Assembly: GCA_026936105.1 (NCBI GenBank)
Contig: JAIXKI010000003.1
Location: 76,688 to 140,687, forward strand
Reading direction: 5' to 3'
Length of the DNA stretch: 64,000 bases
DNA from: Chitinophagales bacterium
Lineage (GTDB): Bacteria > Bacteroidota > Bacteroidia > Chitinophagales > Chitinophagaceae
The notes beneath the pieces are model-generated. The model searched no databases, was not told the DNA's origin, and saw nothing but the letters and a program-made list of their open reading frames with translations. Both the position numbers and the translations under genes were made by a program. Every line of letters starts with the position of its first letter. Position 1 is the first letter of the stretch. Positions 55,735 through 64,000 of this stretch are shown here, one piece after another.

Positions 55735-56682
55735 TTAGTTGTTGCCTGCGACAAGTATTTTTTCAACGCTGGATTCGTTGTTCGTTCCGATAGTGCGAAG
55801 GCTGTACATACCCGGGGTCAGGTTGTCAATTTGCAGTGAGCTGTTTGAATAGCTTCTCCACTGTCTTACCATTCTGCCAGACATATCCACCAGCATGATG
55901 TTTCTGAGTGAAGCATCAGGATAAGAAACGGTCACTCTGCCATTGCTGCTCGGGTTGGGGAATACTACCGTTTTTGCCATTTGATTTTGTCCCTGCACAG
56001 CGCAAACTTTAGAGTAAGAGAATTTACCGTCGAAGTCAGTTTGCTTGATGCGGTATTGAGAGATAGCATTTGAATTATTCTGATCAGTGAATTGATAGGT
56101 CAGTTTGCCGTTGCTGTTGCCGTTGCTTGCCTGGGAAGGAATGAAGGCAACAGATTCCCATGTGGCAGATGTATTATTGTAGCGTTCAACATTAAAGCCG
56201 GTATTATTCGATTCAGTGAACGTTTCCCATTTCAATGAAACGGATGAACTATGGCGCACGGCAGTGAAGTCACCGAAAGTTACAGGAAGCGGGCTTTCGT
56301 TGAAGGGATGATAGGTTGTGGTGCATGTTTTCCCGTTCTTATACCAGAAGAACCAAAACCAGGACCAGGACTCTGAGTTAATAACGATATCGATCTTGGT
56401 AACGTCATTAGCAGTGAATGTTCCTGACGTAAAAGACCGGGTGCCGCTATTATTACTTGTGTGGTAATCAAACGCACTGGATGTAACTGTAACGCCATTA
56501 ACCTGGATCTCAATTGTTCCTGATTTGTGTTGTGCATTACTGTAATTAAAAGTGACCGTCTTGGGGTTACCTGAGATAGGGTTTACTTTTACTGAAGGTT
56601 CGTCAATCTTGATACAATCGCCCTGTGCTTTTACGAGGAGTGTTCCCAGGGCCAGAACAACAGAGAGTACAATTCTTTTCAT
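55735..56682 (-). CDS. Secreted protein with T9SS type A sorting domain
   Basis: This 315-residue secreted protein has a signal peptide (1-20, VLALGTLLVKAQG), an unassigned N-terminal Ig-like domain (about 20-125), a fibronectin-III-like segment (LPVTFGDFTAVRHSSSVSLKWE, split across its strands) and a type A sorting tail (from VVFPNPSSNGRVTVSYPD). It is expected on the surface through type IX secretion. No catalytic motif seen. Confidence 0.9.
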   Translation of the reverse strand: MKRIVLSVVLALGTLLVKAQGDCIKIDEPSVKVNPISGNPKTVTFNYSNAQHKSGTIEIQVNGVTVTSSAFDYHTSNNSGTRSFTSGTFTANDVTKIDIVINSESWSWFWFFWYKNGKTCTTTYHPFNESPLPVTFGDFTAVRHSSSVSLKWETFTESNNTGFNVERYNNTSATWESVAFIPSQASNGNSNGKLTYQFTDQNNSNAISQYRIKQTDFDGKFSYSKVCAVQGQNQMAKTVVFPNPSSNGRVTVSYPDASLRNIMLVDMSGRMVRQWRSYSNSSLQIDNLTPGMYSLRTIGTNNESSVEKILVAGNN

Positions 56683-57059
56683 AAGGTAATTTTTTTTGAG
56701 TTTACGGATCCGGATTTTACGGTTTCACTTGTGTGTTTTTCCCGCAATCCGAGCGTAAAAGTAGCAGCCGGTTTTCGTATTTGCAAGCTTTTTAAAATGA
56801 AATTTCCCGATATGATCCGGGAAATTAACTAAGTAAAAAAACGAAGCTTCTGTTTAGAAAGTTGATTTTCAGAATGGTTATCCAATGAGATTTTAAATGT
56901 TTTGAAAAGAATTTTTTTTAAAATTTTTTTTCAGAAAAGAGATCAGCAGAGGAGGGATCATACTTACAAAAAAGAAACTCCGGTTTTTCGATGTCATTTC
57001 TACGAAGAAGAAGATGACGGAATTTACCGGGAAAATTCAGAAGATTATTAGTTAAAACA
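56683..57059. other. Intergenic region with a hairpin, no gene
   Basis: In this 377-base AT-rich gap between two minus-strand genes, AATTTCCCG (56801-56809) and its reverse complement CGGGAAATT (56818-56826) form a nine-base-pair stem. No T-run follows it, so a terminator is not obvious. Nothing else supports a gene. Confidence 0.5.
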
Positions 57060-57764
57060 TCAGGAAAAAAGCTTTGCCACTCCAAAGGCAGCAGCGGCAG
57101 CCACAGCGCCGATCAGCATCACTCTTATGGCTCCCCACCATGCATTCACACCTGTGATCCTGCTCTTAAAATAACCGAAAATAAAAAGGCAAAGAAGGGT
57201 GACTACCACTGACCATTTTAATCCATCTATGGGTGCGCTAACAAAGAAATAAGGGCTTAGAGGAACGAGCCCGCCAACTATATAGGATATGCCGATATTA
57301 AGGGCAGATTTCCTGGCTCTTGCCGGGTCAGGTTTATCGAGACCCAGTTCGTATTTCATCATAAAATCCACCCATTGCTTTTCATCTTTTGCGATCTCTT
57401 CCGTTGCTTTATTCTGAAGTTCTTCGCTCAATCCAATGCTGGCAAAGAATTCTTTTGTTTCTGCCACCTCTCTGTCGCGAAGATGTTCCACTTCATACAT
57501 CTCCCTTTTTACTTCACTGTTGTAATGATCCAGTTCGGTCTTTCCGGCAAGATAGCCACCAAGCCCCATGGCTATGGAGCCGGCGCATATTTCAGCTATT
57601 CCTGCAATGAGAATGATATTTGTTGACGATACAGCGCTGCTAAGCCCTGCTGCCAATGCAAACGGAACGGTAAGCCCGTCGCTCATGCCGATAACCACAT
57701 CGGTCAGCAAAGCGCTGCTTTTTAAATGCTGCTCTATATGCGGAGACTGATTATCCTCGCTCAT
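57060..57764 (-). CDS. VIT1/CCC1 family transporter (probable iron/manganese)
   Basis: This 234-residue inner-membrane protein has the VIT family layout: TDVVIGMSDGLTVPFALAAGLS (first helix with the Asp-Gly metal region), EICAGSIAMGLGGYLAGKTE and a cytoplasmic Glu-rich helical insert (VEHLRDREVAETKEFFASIGL, about 92-112, with further Glu) that binds metal, then GGLVPLSPYFF. VIT proteins move Fe2+ or Mn2+ with protons. It is usually a detoxification or storage protein. Metal identity is not decidable here. Confidence 0.9.
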   Translation of the reverse strand: MSEDNQSPHIEQHLKSSALLTDVVIGMSDGLTVPFALAAGLSSAVSSTNIILIAGIAEICAGSIAMGLGGYLAGKTELDHYNSEVKREMYEVEHLRDREVAETKEFFASIGLSEELQNKATEEIAKDEKQWVDFMMKYELGLDKPDPARARKSALNIGISYIVGGLVPLSPYFFVSAPIDGLKWSVVVTLLCLFIFGYFKSRITGVNAWWGAIRVMLIGAVAAAAAFGVAKLFS

Positions 57765-57800
57765 AAACCTGAAATGAGATCTTTATTTTCCCGGCTTCGT

Positions 57801-59036
57801 TTAATCGAGGCAAGATAAAGATTTCCTGATGATCTCCACACTTTCCAGTATCTGCTCTTTATTGATGATCAATGGCGGTGCCAGGCGTATGCGATCGTTA
57901 TGGGTAGGCTTTGCCAGCAAGCCTTCTTCTTTCATACGAAGGCAAAGTTCCCATGCCGCATCTTCTTTGGCATGAGCAATGACTATTGCATTTAATAATC
58001 CTTTTCCTCTCACCACACTGATATGTTCCGAATGGAGCGCTTTTATTTTTTCCCGGAAAAGTTCGCCCATTGCCAAAGCATTCTCAGCCATCTTTTCATC
58101 TTTCAATACCTGCAAAGCCACAATGGATGTCTTGCATGCCAGTGGATTCCCCCCATAGGTGGATCCATGCTCACCGGGTTTCAATGTCATCATGATCTCA
58201 TCATCAGCAAGCACAGCGCTTACAGGCATCATTCCGCCACTCAAAGCTTTGCCCAGGATCAGCATATCAGGCCGTACATTTTCATAATCGCATGCCAGCA
58301 TTTTTCCGGTCCTGGCCAGCCCGGTTTGTATTTCATCGGCGATGAATAAAACATTGTGCTGCTCACAAAGTTTTTTTGCAGCAGAGAGATAACCCTGGTC
58401 GGGCACGATCACTCCTGCTTCGCCTTGTATGGGTTCCACCAGGAATCCGGCAACATTTTTATCGGCCAGCGCTTTCTCCAATGCATGGATATCGTTGTAT
58501 GGAATTATTTCAAAACCGGGAGTGTAAGGCCCAAAATCGTCTCTTGCTTCAGGATTGGTGCTTAAAGAAATAATAGCGATGGTCCTTCCGTGAAAGTTAT
58601 CTTCACAAACAATGATTTTAGCTTTATCATGAGGGATGCCTTTTACTTTATAAGCCCATTTACGGCAGAGCTTGAGCGCTGTTTCCACGGCTTCCGCACC
58701 GGTGTTCATGGGCAACACTTTGTCATACCCGAAATAACCGGTTATGTATTTATCAAATTCACCCAGGCAGTCATTGTAATAAGCACGGCTGGTAAGAGTG
58801 AGTTTTTGTGCCTGCTCAATAAATGTCTTTACTATTTTGGGATGACAGTGCCCCTGGTTCAAAGCAGAATAGCTGCTGAGAAAATCATAATATCTTTTTC
58901 CATCCACATCCCATGCATAAACTCCCTCGCCGCGGCTCAACACCACGGGCAGCGGATGATAATTATGTGCGCCGTATTTGTCTTCCAGTTCTATATAATG
59001 ATTGGCTTTTTCTGATATGGTAATTACATTTTCCAT
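57801..59036 (-). CDS. rocD: Ornithine--oxo-acid aminotransferase
   Basis: This 411-residue PLP enzyme converts ornithine and 2-oxoglutarate to glutamate semialdehyde and glutamate. Class III features: [18 protein letters not shown] near the start, [28 protein letters not shown], and the PLP lysine in [21 protein letters not shown]. FNARTGxxxx-type acetylornithine variants look less likely given the close match to ornithine aminotransferase. An inverted repeat (GCCGGAATGCTTCCGGC, 59074-59090) lies in its leader. The metal transporter is on the same strand. Confidence 0.93.
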   Translation of the reverse strand: MENVITISEKANHYIELEDKYGAHNYHPLPVVLSRGEGVYAWDVDGKRYYDFLSSYSALNQGHCHPKIVKTFIEQAQKLTLTSRAYYNDCLGEFDKYITGYFGYDKVLPMNTGAEAVETALKLCRKWAYKVKGIPHDKAKIIVCEDNFHGRTIAIISLSTNPEARDDFGPYTPGFEIIPYNDIHALEKALADKNVAGFLVEPIQGEAGVIVPDQGYLSAAKKLCEQHNVLFIADEIQTGLARTGKMLACDYENVRPDMLILGKALSGGMMPVSAVLADDEIMMTLKPGEHGSTYGGNPLACKTSIVALQVLKDEKMAENALAMGELFREKIKALHSEHISVVRGKGLLNAIVIAHAKEDAAWELCLRMKEEGLLAKPTHNDRIRLAPPLIINKEQILESVEIIRKSLSCLD

Positions 59037-59204
59037 AAAAAGATCTTTTAAAAGTGATAGAATAGAAAATCAGGCCGGAATGCTTCCGGCAAAAAAGGAG
59101 GCTTATCCTCGGTGGTTGAGGAAATCAAGGTTGGAAGAAAGAAACCCTTTTATTGCAAACTCATTTCGTGTCATTGCATCGCAAGTTACGAAATATTATC
59201 CAGA

Positions 59205-59561
59205 TCACTCCCCGTTGTAGATCACACCGGTGGTTGCGGTTTCTTTCAGCTCTATCCTGTTTAGGGAGGGCATGGTGAATTTAATCCGTTTCCAGAGCCA
59301 GATGGAAATATTTTCTGCAGTGGGATTTTCAAGCCCTTCGATATCATTCAGCAGTTTATGGTCCAACTGGTCAATAATGGGAGCGATCACGTTTTTAATT
59401 TCCTTAAAATCCATGATCCATCCCACTTCATGATCAGGTTCTCCTTTTATGTACACACGCAATGTGTAAGTATGTCCGTGCATCTGCCTGCATTTATGTT
59501 CTTTGGGAACATTGGGTAGAAAATGTGCCGAATCGAAACTGAAATCTTTATAGATCTCCAT
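59205..59561 (-). CDS. queD: 6-carboxy-5,6,7,8-tetrahydropterin synthase family protein
   Basis: This 118-residue protein has the PTPS-like T-fold. The N-terminus MEIYKDFSFDSAHFLPNV contains the first zinc His, then CRQMHGHTYTLRVYIKGE holds the two other zinc His and the catalytic Cys, and PTAENISIWLW with its Glu is the pterin-binding region. QueD makes 6-carboxytetrahydropterin in the queuosine/preQ0 pathway. I chose the ATG at 59561 because the upstream region is not conserved. The queC/queE genes are not adjacent. A pyruvoyltetrahydropterin synthase is the alternative. Confidence 0.92.
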   Translation of the reverse strand: MEIYKDFSFDSAHFLPNVPKEHKCRQMHGHTYTLRVYIKGEPDHEVGWIMDFKEIKNVIAPIIDQLDHKLLNDIEGLENPTAENISIWLWKRIKFTMPSLNRIELKETATTGVIYNGE

Positions 59562-59633
59562 AGTGTAAATTTGTGCGCAAAGATATGTACAACTCAACCC
59601 TGTAGAATATAATGTTCATTAAAATCACAGCTC

Positions 59634-60119
59634 ATGGAATACAAAATGCCTGAGGGTACGAGGATCGGACATGTTCATCTGAAAGTTTCTGATCTGGATC
59701 GCTCGATGAAATTTTATCATGATATTTTGGGATTTGAGATACAGCAGCGTTATGGCGGCAGTGCCGTATTCCTTTCTGCCGGAGGTTATCATCATCATAT
59801 CGGATTGAACACCTGGCATAGCAAAGGTGCAGAGCCTGCGCCTGCTTTTTCTGCAGGATTATATCATTTTGCCATATTATATCCGCAGCGCAGAGACCTT
59901 GCCGTAATTTTAAAGAGATTGATCAACGCTGATTATCCTTTGGCCGGAGCTGCCGATCATGGCGTGTCGGAAGCAATATACCTGGATGATCCTGATGGTA
60001 ATGGTGTAGAGTTGTATTGGGATAAGCCAAAAGAACGATGGCCGAAAGATGAACAGGGAAATCTGCAAATGGTGACAGATCCTCTGGATATTGAAGAATT
60101 ACTTCAGCTAACCGGATAA
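59634..60119 (+). CDS. VOC/glyoxalase-type ring-cleavage-like protein
   Basis: This 161-residue protein is a vicinal-oxygen-chelate fold, closest to the N-terminal half of catechol-2,3-dioxygenase-like proteins: TRIGHVHLKVSDLDRSMKFYHDILGF (first metal His), GGYHHHIGLNTW (second His) and DPDGNGVELYWDKP (metal Glu). Whether it is a dioxygenase, glyoxalase or other metal enzyme is not known. Its 3' end overlaps that of ispE by 12 bases on opposite strands. Confidence 0.9.
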   Translation: MEYKMPEGTRIGHVHLKVSDLDRSMKFYHDILGFEIQQRYGGSAVFLSAGGYHHHIGLNTWHSKGAEPAPAFSAGLYHFAILYPQRRDLAVILKRLINADYPLAGAADHGVSEAIYLDDPDGNGVELYWDKPKERWPKDEQGNLQMVTDPLDIEELLQLTG

Positions 60120-60938
60120 TTCTTTTACATAATAATGTGAAGGGAAAGAAACTGAGATAGTTGCTTCATGTTTAAAAATTCCAAATACTGAACTGCCACT
60201 CCCCGATAAAGCCGCATATAAAGCGCCCGACTCATATAATTTTTCTTTTACTTTCCCGGTTTCAGGATGGTTTTTGAAAATGCTCTTCTCAAAATCATTG
60301 AACAGATTTTCTTTCCATGATTCAATAGGCTGAGAGATAATATTTTTTAAAGAATCTCCTTTTCCCGAAGGAATAGTTTGAGAATAAGCCATTGCTGTAT
60401 TGATATGAATTCCCGGATACACCAATAGTATTTTATAACTGCCCAGGTTCAATTCCACAGGTTCAAGAATCTCGCCTCTGCCGGTTGCCATGCAAGGTTT
60501 ATTCAAAATAAAAAAAGAACAATCGCTGCCTAATTGTGATGCATAGAAAATGAGTTGTTCTTTGCTTAGTCCCAGATAGAATTTTTCACTCAACATTTTT
60601 AAGGTGAATGCTCCGTCGGAACTGCCGCCACCCAAGCCGGCGCCGGAAGGTATGAGTTTATGCAAATGCATTTTGATGGATGGTAATTGAGGAAAATCTT
60701 TTTTTAGGAGGCTGTATGCTTTTACACAAATATTTTCATGAGGTTGCACTTCAACAGGAATTCCGCTTGATGAAAGCTGTACCGGATGACCGCCGGTATC
60801 GTTTGTGTCAACTATTATTTCCAAAGCATCTTTCAAAGGAACCGGATAGAATACCGTTTCAATTTCATGATATCCATCCGTTCTTTTTCCAATGACGCGG
60901 AGGCCGAGATTGATCTTACAGTTTGGGAAAACGATCAT
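60108..60938 (-). CDS. ispE: 4-diphosphocytidyl-2-C-methyl-D-erythritol kinase
   Basis: This 276-residue GHMP kinase phosphorylates CDP-methylerythritol in the non-mevalonate isoprenoid pathway. CKINLGLRVIGKRTDGYHEIETVF opens it, with the ATP loop KLIPSGAGLGGGSSDGA and a late GALYAALSGSGSSVFGIF. Length is typical. It ends in a 12-base tail-to-tail overlap with the VOC gene. Confidence 0.96.
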   Translation of the reverse strand: MIVFPNCKINLGLRVIGKRTDGYHEIETVFYPVPLKDALEIIVDTNDTGGHPVQLSSSGIPVEVQPHENICVKAYSLLKKDFPQLPSIKMHLHKLIPSGAGLGGGSSDGAFTLKMLSEKFYLGLSKEQLIFYASQLGSDCSFFILNKPCMATGRGEILEPVELNLGSYKILLVYPGIHINTAMAYSQTIPSGKGDSLKNIISQPIESWKENLFNDFEKSIFKNHPETGKVKEKLYESGALYAALSGSGSSVFGIFKHEATISVSFPSHYYVKELSG

Positions 60939-61008
60939 GTATCTGGAATAAAAAAATAACAGTCAAAAGTAAAAAGTGAAATGAAAGGAGTATGTTTTAA
61001 TAAACGAT

Positions 61009-61605
61009 TTATTTCTTTTTCCGGTTGTTGATCTCATCACGGATAGCAATAGCCCGGATATAATCTTCTTTTTCCAGCACTTCGTTCAAAAGGCTATTCA
61101 ACTCTTCAATGGTCATGGATCTCAGATCGGATTTTTCAGCGGTTTCTTTTTCGACAGGTTCTTCTTTTGATTTTTTCTTTTTCCCGGTTGGATTATCTTC
61201 CATCAGAATGCCGGCGCTTCCCAGGATGTTTTCGTACGTATAAATGGGGCAGCCAAAGCGTACTGCCAGAGCCAGGGCGTCAGAAGTCCTTGAATCAATT
61301 TCCACCGTGTCATTTTCTGAAGAGCATACCAGTTTGGAATAGAAAATGCCTTCCTGAAGATCGCAGATGATAATCTCATGAAGTTCTATCCCGAATGCGT
61401 TCATGAAATTTTTCATCAGGTCGTGTGTGAGGGGACGGCTGGGATTCATTTTTTCCAATGCCACTGCAATAGCCTGCGCTTCGAATCCACCGATCACAAT
61501 CGGCAAGCGGCGAAGGCCATTGATCTCACCCAACACTACAGCATAAGAATGAGTTTGGGTAATACTATGTGATAAAGCAACGATTTCCAGTTCTATCTTC
61601 TTCAT
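61009..61605 (-). CDS. Bifunctional nuclease (DUF151) family protein with C-terminal UvrB/UvrC-like motif
   Basis: This 198-residue protein has a bifunctional nuclease domain (about 1-135: MKKIELEIVALSHSITQTHS, then LPIVIGGFEAQAIAVALE and CLLQEG-like IIICDLQEGIFYSKL) followed by a Lys/Glu linker and a short UvrB/UvrC-type helical hairpin (LNSLLNEVLEKEDYIRAIAIRDEI). The domain is tied to nuclease activity in plants; its bacterial role is unclear. The ATG at 61605 is chosen over one upstream because of the conserved MKKIELEI start. It is downstream of etfA across a terminator. Confidence 0.92.
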   Translation of the reverse strand: MKKIELEIVALSHSITQTHSYAVVLGEINGLRRLPIVIGGFEAQAIAVALEKMNPSRPLTHDLMKNFMNAFGIELHEIIICDLQEGIFYSKLVCSSENDTVEIDSRTSDALALAVRFGCPIYTYENILGSAGILMEDNPTGKKKKSKEEPVEKETAEKSDLRSMTIEELNSLLNEVLEKEDYIRAIAIRDEINNRKKK

Positions 61606-61644
61606 TATACCGTCTTTAATAAGGGCTGGCCCTGCTTTGACGTA

Positions 61645-61652
61645 CAAATATA
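61645..61652 (-). promoter_or_regulatory. -7 box of the bifunctional nuclease gene
   Basis: On the minus strand TATATTTG matches TAnnTTTG exactly, about 40 bases upstream of the ATG at 61605. Confidence 0.4.
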
Positions 61653-61684
61653 AAAATTAAAGCCTTCAATTCTGAAGGCTTTTC
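61652..61684 (-). terminator. Rho-independent terminator after etfA
   Basis: On the minus strand AAAGCCTTC pairs with GAAGGCTTT across a six-base loop, followed by AATTTTT. It separates etfBA transcription from the bifunctional nuclease gene. Confidence 0.75.
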
Positions 61685-61715
61685 AAATCATTTACAATCT
61701 TATTTTGCACAATTT

Positions 61716-62687
61716 TTATGATGCCACTTCTTTTAGTTTTTTAATAGCATCAGTCAGTTTAGGAACGACCTCGAAAGCGTCTCCGACTATACCGTAATCT
61801 GCCGCTTTAAAGAATGGCGCTTCAGGATCTTTGTTGATGACCACAATGATCTTACTATGGTTCACACCGGCAAGATGTTGTATGGCGCCGGAAATGCCAA
61901 CGGCAATATAAAGATTGGGTGCAATGGCTACACCGGTTTGCCCAACGTGTTCGCTATGCGGCCGCCAGTGAGAATCTGCCACAGGACGGCTGCAGGCCAG
62001 GGCTGCATGTAAAACTTTTGCAAGATCTTCAAGGATTCCCCAATTCTCAGGACCTTTCATGCCTCTACCTCCGCTGACCACTATATCGGCTTCTGTCAAT
62101 GGGATCTCTCCGCTTGCTTTTGTAGTTTGAATCACTTTAATCTTACCGGCAGTTATGTCTGCATTGAATGGGACGACTTCTGCAGTGCCTTCCCCTGATT
62201 CGATCTTATAAGCATTGGGGTTAAGAGCAATGATCTTAGTCTCTGTTTTTACCGAAACATTTGCTGATGCTTTGCCGGAAAAAACAGTTTTCTTTACGAT
62301 GAAATCCGGACCGGAGATCTCCGGTAACGAAATAGCGCCGCTAACCAGCCCTGCTTTTAGCCGGGCAGAAACTCTTGGTGCAATGGATTTCCCGTTTACA
62401 TTATTGGAGAATATGATTGTTTTAGCGCCTGTTGCCTGCGCCACCTGTGCTATGACTTTTGCATAAAGCTGTGAATCGGTGTGATTCAGTAAGGCGTTCG
62501 AAATGTGATGGATCTTTTTCACTCCATATTTCCCTAATGCAGCAAGGTCATCTTTTACTTCACCCAATACCACTCCTTCAGCTGTAGTCCCTGACATTTC
62601 AGCCACTTTTGCGCCATAACAGATCGCTTCCAAAGATGATTTTTTTATCTGGCCATCAGCTGTATCAATAAATACCAAAACAGACAT
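61716..62687 (-). CDS. etfA: Electron transfer flavoprotein subunit alpha
   Basis: This 323-residue FAD-binding subunit carries electrons from acyl-CoA dehydrogenases to the quinone pool. The C-terminal FAD domain has [31 protein letters not shown] and [16 protein letters not shown]. It follows etfB after 25 bases on the same strand. Length and motifs are normal. Confidence 0.96.
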   Translation of the reverse strand: MSVLVFIDTADGQIKKSSLEAICYGAKVAEMSGTTAEGVVLGEVKDDLAALGKYGVKKIHHISNALLNHTDSQLYAKVIAQVAQATGAKTIIFSNNVNGKSIAPRVSARLKAGLVSGAISLPEISGPDFIVKKTVFSGKASANVSVKTETKIIALNPNAYKIESGEGTAEVVPFNADITAGKIKVIQTTKASGEIPLTEADIVVSGGRGMKGPENWGILEDLAKVLHAALACSRPVADSHWRPHSEHVGQTGVAIAPNLYIAVGISGAIQHLAGVNHSKIIVVINKDPEAPFFKAADYGIVGDAFEVVPKLTDAIKKLKEVAS

Positions 62688-62712
62688 ATAGTAATTTTAT
62701 TTTTTTAATGAA

Positions 62713-63456
62713 TTAAAATGCTTTTGCTTCTTCGTGTAATAATCTTACCAGTTCTTCCGGCTGATCCGCAGGCACCAGTTTCACTCCGGCCTTTGCAGGA
62801 GGTAATTCAAAACTGACATATCCGGTCAATGCTTCGGTCGCAACGGGATCTACAACTTTCAAAGGCTTTGTGCGTGCCGCCATGATACCACGCATATTGG
62901 GAATACGCGGCTCTGCCACACCGGCCTGGCAACTCACTACCAGGGGAAGATCCACTTCACATGCCTCTTCTCCGCCTTCAATCTCACGGGTGATTGTAGC
63001 TTTAGATCCGGACAGTTCAAACTTTGTTGCCAGGGATACAAAAGGCAGGTCCAGCAATTCTGCGACCATCCCGCCAACGGATGAACCGTTGTAATCAATG
63101 GTCTCTTTTCCGGTAAAGATCAGATCATAATTTCCCTGTTTTGCCCATTCTGCTATTTGCGAAGCGATGTAATACCCGTCATTGCTTCCCGTATTGATCC
63201 TGATGGCTTCATCACCGCCAAGCGCCAGGGCTTTGCGGATGATGGGATCAGCATCTGCTTCGGCTACGGTCACCAGGTGAATGACGGTGGAAGCATCTTT
63301 TTCTTTTAGCTCAATGGCACGGACCAGGCAATACCATTCATCATAGGGGTTAATGATCCATTGTACGCCGTTTGTATCGAATTTCGTGTTGTTATCAGTG
63401 AAAGCTATTTTTGCCGTGGTATCCGGCGTTTTACTGATGCAGACAAGTATCTTCAT
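62713..63456 (-). CDS. etfB: Electron transfer flavoprotein subunit beta
   Basis: This 247-residue subunit pairs with EtfA and binds AMP. KILVCISKTPDTTAKIAF opens it; INPYDEWYCLVRAIELKE and LIFTGKETIDYNGSSVGGM are hallmarks. The operon order is etfB then etfA. A short stem-loop followed by T6 lies between its -7 box and the start codon. Confidence 0.96.
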   Translation of the reverse strand: MKILVCISKTPDTTAKIAFTDNNTKFDTNGVQWIINPYDEWYCLVRAIELKEKDASTVIHLVTVAEADADPIIRKALALGGDEAIRINTGSNDGYYIASQIAEWAKQGNYDLIFTGKETIDYNGSSVGGMVAELLDLPFVSLATKFELSGSKATITREIEGGEEACEVDLPLVVSCQAGVAEPRIPNMRGIMAARTKPLKVVDPVATEALTGYVSFELPPAKAGVKLVPADQPEELVRLLHEEAKAF

Positions 63457-63477
63457 GAATGACTATTTGGTATGAAT

Positions 63478-63511
63478 AAAAAAGGTTGTTTATGCAACCA
63501 ACGCAAAGATA
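63478..63511 (-). promoter_or_regulatory. etfB promoter region with a leader stem-loop
   Basis: On the minus strand TATCTTTG (63511-63504) matches TAnnTTTG. GGTTG (63499-63495) can pair with CAACC (63488-63484) and is followed by six T (63483-63478) before the ATG at 63456. The stem is short (five pairs), so it may be an mRNA 5' end structure or a weak attenuator. Confidence 0.4.
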
Positions 63512-63627
63512 AGGGAAACACCTTTTAAAAATGAAAAATTGAATTCAAAACTATACACTGCCGGAAATTACGGACTTTTCCTTTCCCATAGCCTCGTTGC
63601 CGGTTATTTGTAAACAAAAATTTTATC

Positions 63628-64000
63628 ATGGACCTGCTTCAGCGATATAAAGAGTTTATCAAAAATAACAGTTTGTTCCAACCGGGCGATAAACTTTTGC
63701 TTGCTGTGAGCGGCGGGGTGGATTCCATGGCGCTTTGTGAACTTACCAGGCTTGCCGGATTTGAGTTTGTGATTGCACATTGTAATTTCAAACTAAGAGG
63801 CGAAGAGAGTGAGAGAGACATGCGTTTTGTAAAAGAACAGGCTCAAAGGCTCGGAGCGGAATGTTTTATCAAAGAATTTAATACGAAAGAATATGCTTCC
63901 GGACATAAGATATCTATCCAGGAAGCTGCACGGACGCTGCGCTATGATTGGTTCGACCAACTTCTTGTTGAGAATAGTTCATTAAGTTGTATAGTGACTG
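63628..64000 (+). CDS. tilS: tRNA(Ile)-lysidine synthase, N-terminal part (runs off right edge)
   Basis: This is the first 124 codons of an N-type ATP pyrophosphatase that adds lysine to C34 of the tRNA-Ile anticodon. The PP-loop is LLAVSGGVDSMAL, followed by FVIAHCNFKLRGEESERDM and SIQEAARTLRYDWF, all typical of TilS. The ATG at 63628 is chosen for the MDLLQRYKEFI opening. The C-terminal part is outside the window. Confidence 0.95.
   Translation, partial: MDLLQRYKEFIKNNSLFQPGDKLLLAVSGGVDSMALCELTRLAGFEFVIAHCNFKLRGEESERDMRFVKEQAQRLGAECFIKEFNTKEYASGHKISIQEAARTLRYDWFDQLLVENSSLSCIVT

Noticed and set aside
56801-56826. Nine-base-pair stem as a terminator of the VIT gene
   Set aside because: It lies more than 230 bases from the stop codon and lacks a T-run.
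60108-60119. 12-base overlap between ispE and the VOC gene as a sign of gene fusion or error
   Set aside because: Both reading frames end naturally and are on opposite strands; a small tail-to-tail overlap is ordinary.

Overview
The window comes from a Bacteroidota chromosome, most likely a Chitinophagaceae relative. This is inferred from a SusC/SusD pair, three secreted proteins with type IX secretion (T9SS) C-terminal sorting domains, a fused SecDF, a long NusB, a DUF4251 protein, lipoproteins with short Bacteroidota-type lipoboxes, few Shine-Dalgarno sequences, and many promoters with the phylum -7 box TAnnTTTG (often TATCTTTG). I see no rRNA, tRNA, CRISPR array, prophage or complete insertion sequence. 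Most of the window is ordinary chromosome with housekeeping genes.

Layout. 1-9.5 kb: dnaE (partial, leaving the left edge), an NlpC/P60 lipoprotein, a polysaccharide flippase, an M1 peptidase, a peptide-binding lipoprotein, a YpdA-like reductase, a GNAT acetyltransferase and a T9SS cargo protein. 9.8-18.8 kb: a three-repeat cysteine lipoprotein, a small palindromic MITE-like element, pdhB, a sigma-54 activator without an HTH, lepB, cdd, an alkyltransferase (ogt/MGMT type), a CsaA-like tRNA-binding protein, a Tat-exported Gfo/Idh/MocA oxidoreductase and a transglutaminase-like protein. 18.9-25.9 kb: mostly minus strand, with smpB, accD and an S9 peptidase bracketed by two paralogous secreted proteins of unknown function, then a DUF4251 protein and a small ORF. 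26.3-32.4 kb: a glycan-uptake-type locus (ROK regulator, SusC, SusD) in which the ROK and SusC genes carry at least three single-base frameshifts, while SusD and all neighbours are intact. 32.6-43.3 kb: glnS, a class C beta-lactamase-like hydrolase, a SulP transporter, a candidate small RNA, a large T9SS reprolysin-like metalloprotease and groES-groEL. 43.7-52.2 kb: nusB, a DUF1573 lipoprotein, yajC and coaE in one direction, an aminotransferase and a class A beta-lactamase-like lipoprotein in the other, then secDF. 52.4-64 kb: a run with a methylmalonyl-CoA-mutase large subunit and an SDR, a third T9SS protein, a VIT/CCC1 transporter, ornithine aminotransferase, queD, a glyoxalase-like protein, ispE, a bifunctional-nuclease protein, etfB-etfA and the start of tilS.

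How the genes relate. Cell-envelope and export functions recur: SecDF, YajC, signal peptidase I, a flippase, an NlpC/P60 hydrolase, two penicillin-binding/beta-lactamase-fold hydrolases and T9SS cargo. No operon dedicated to a new pathway is evident, and I do not claim a novel defence or biosynthetic system. The points most worth checking are the cluster of frameshifts in the ROK-SusC locus, the promoter-to-terminator small RNA candidate at about 37.67-37.84 kb, the paralogous DxYDNGxVDGDS-domain proteins, the three-repeat cysteine lipoprotein, the HTH-less sigma-54 activator with a changed GAFTGA loop, and the palindromic element upstream of pdhB.
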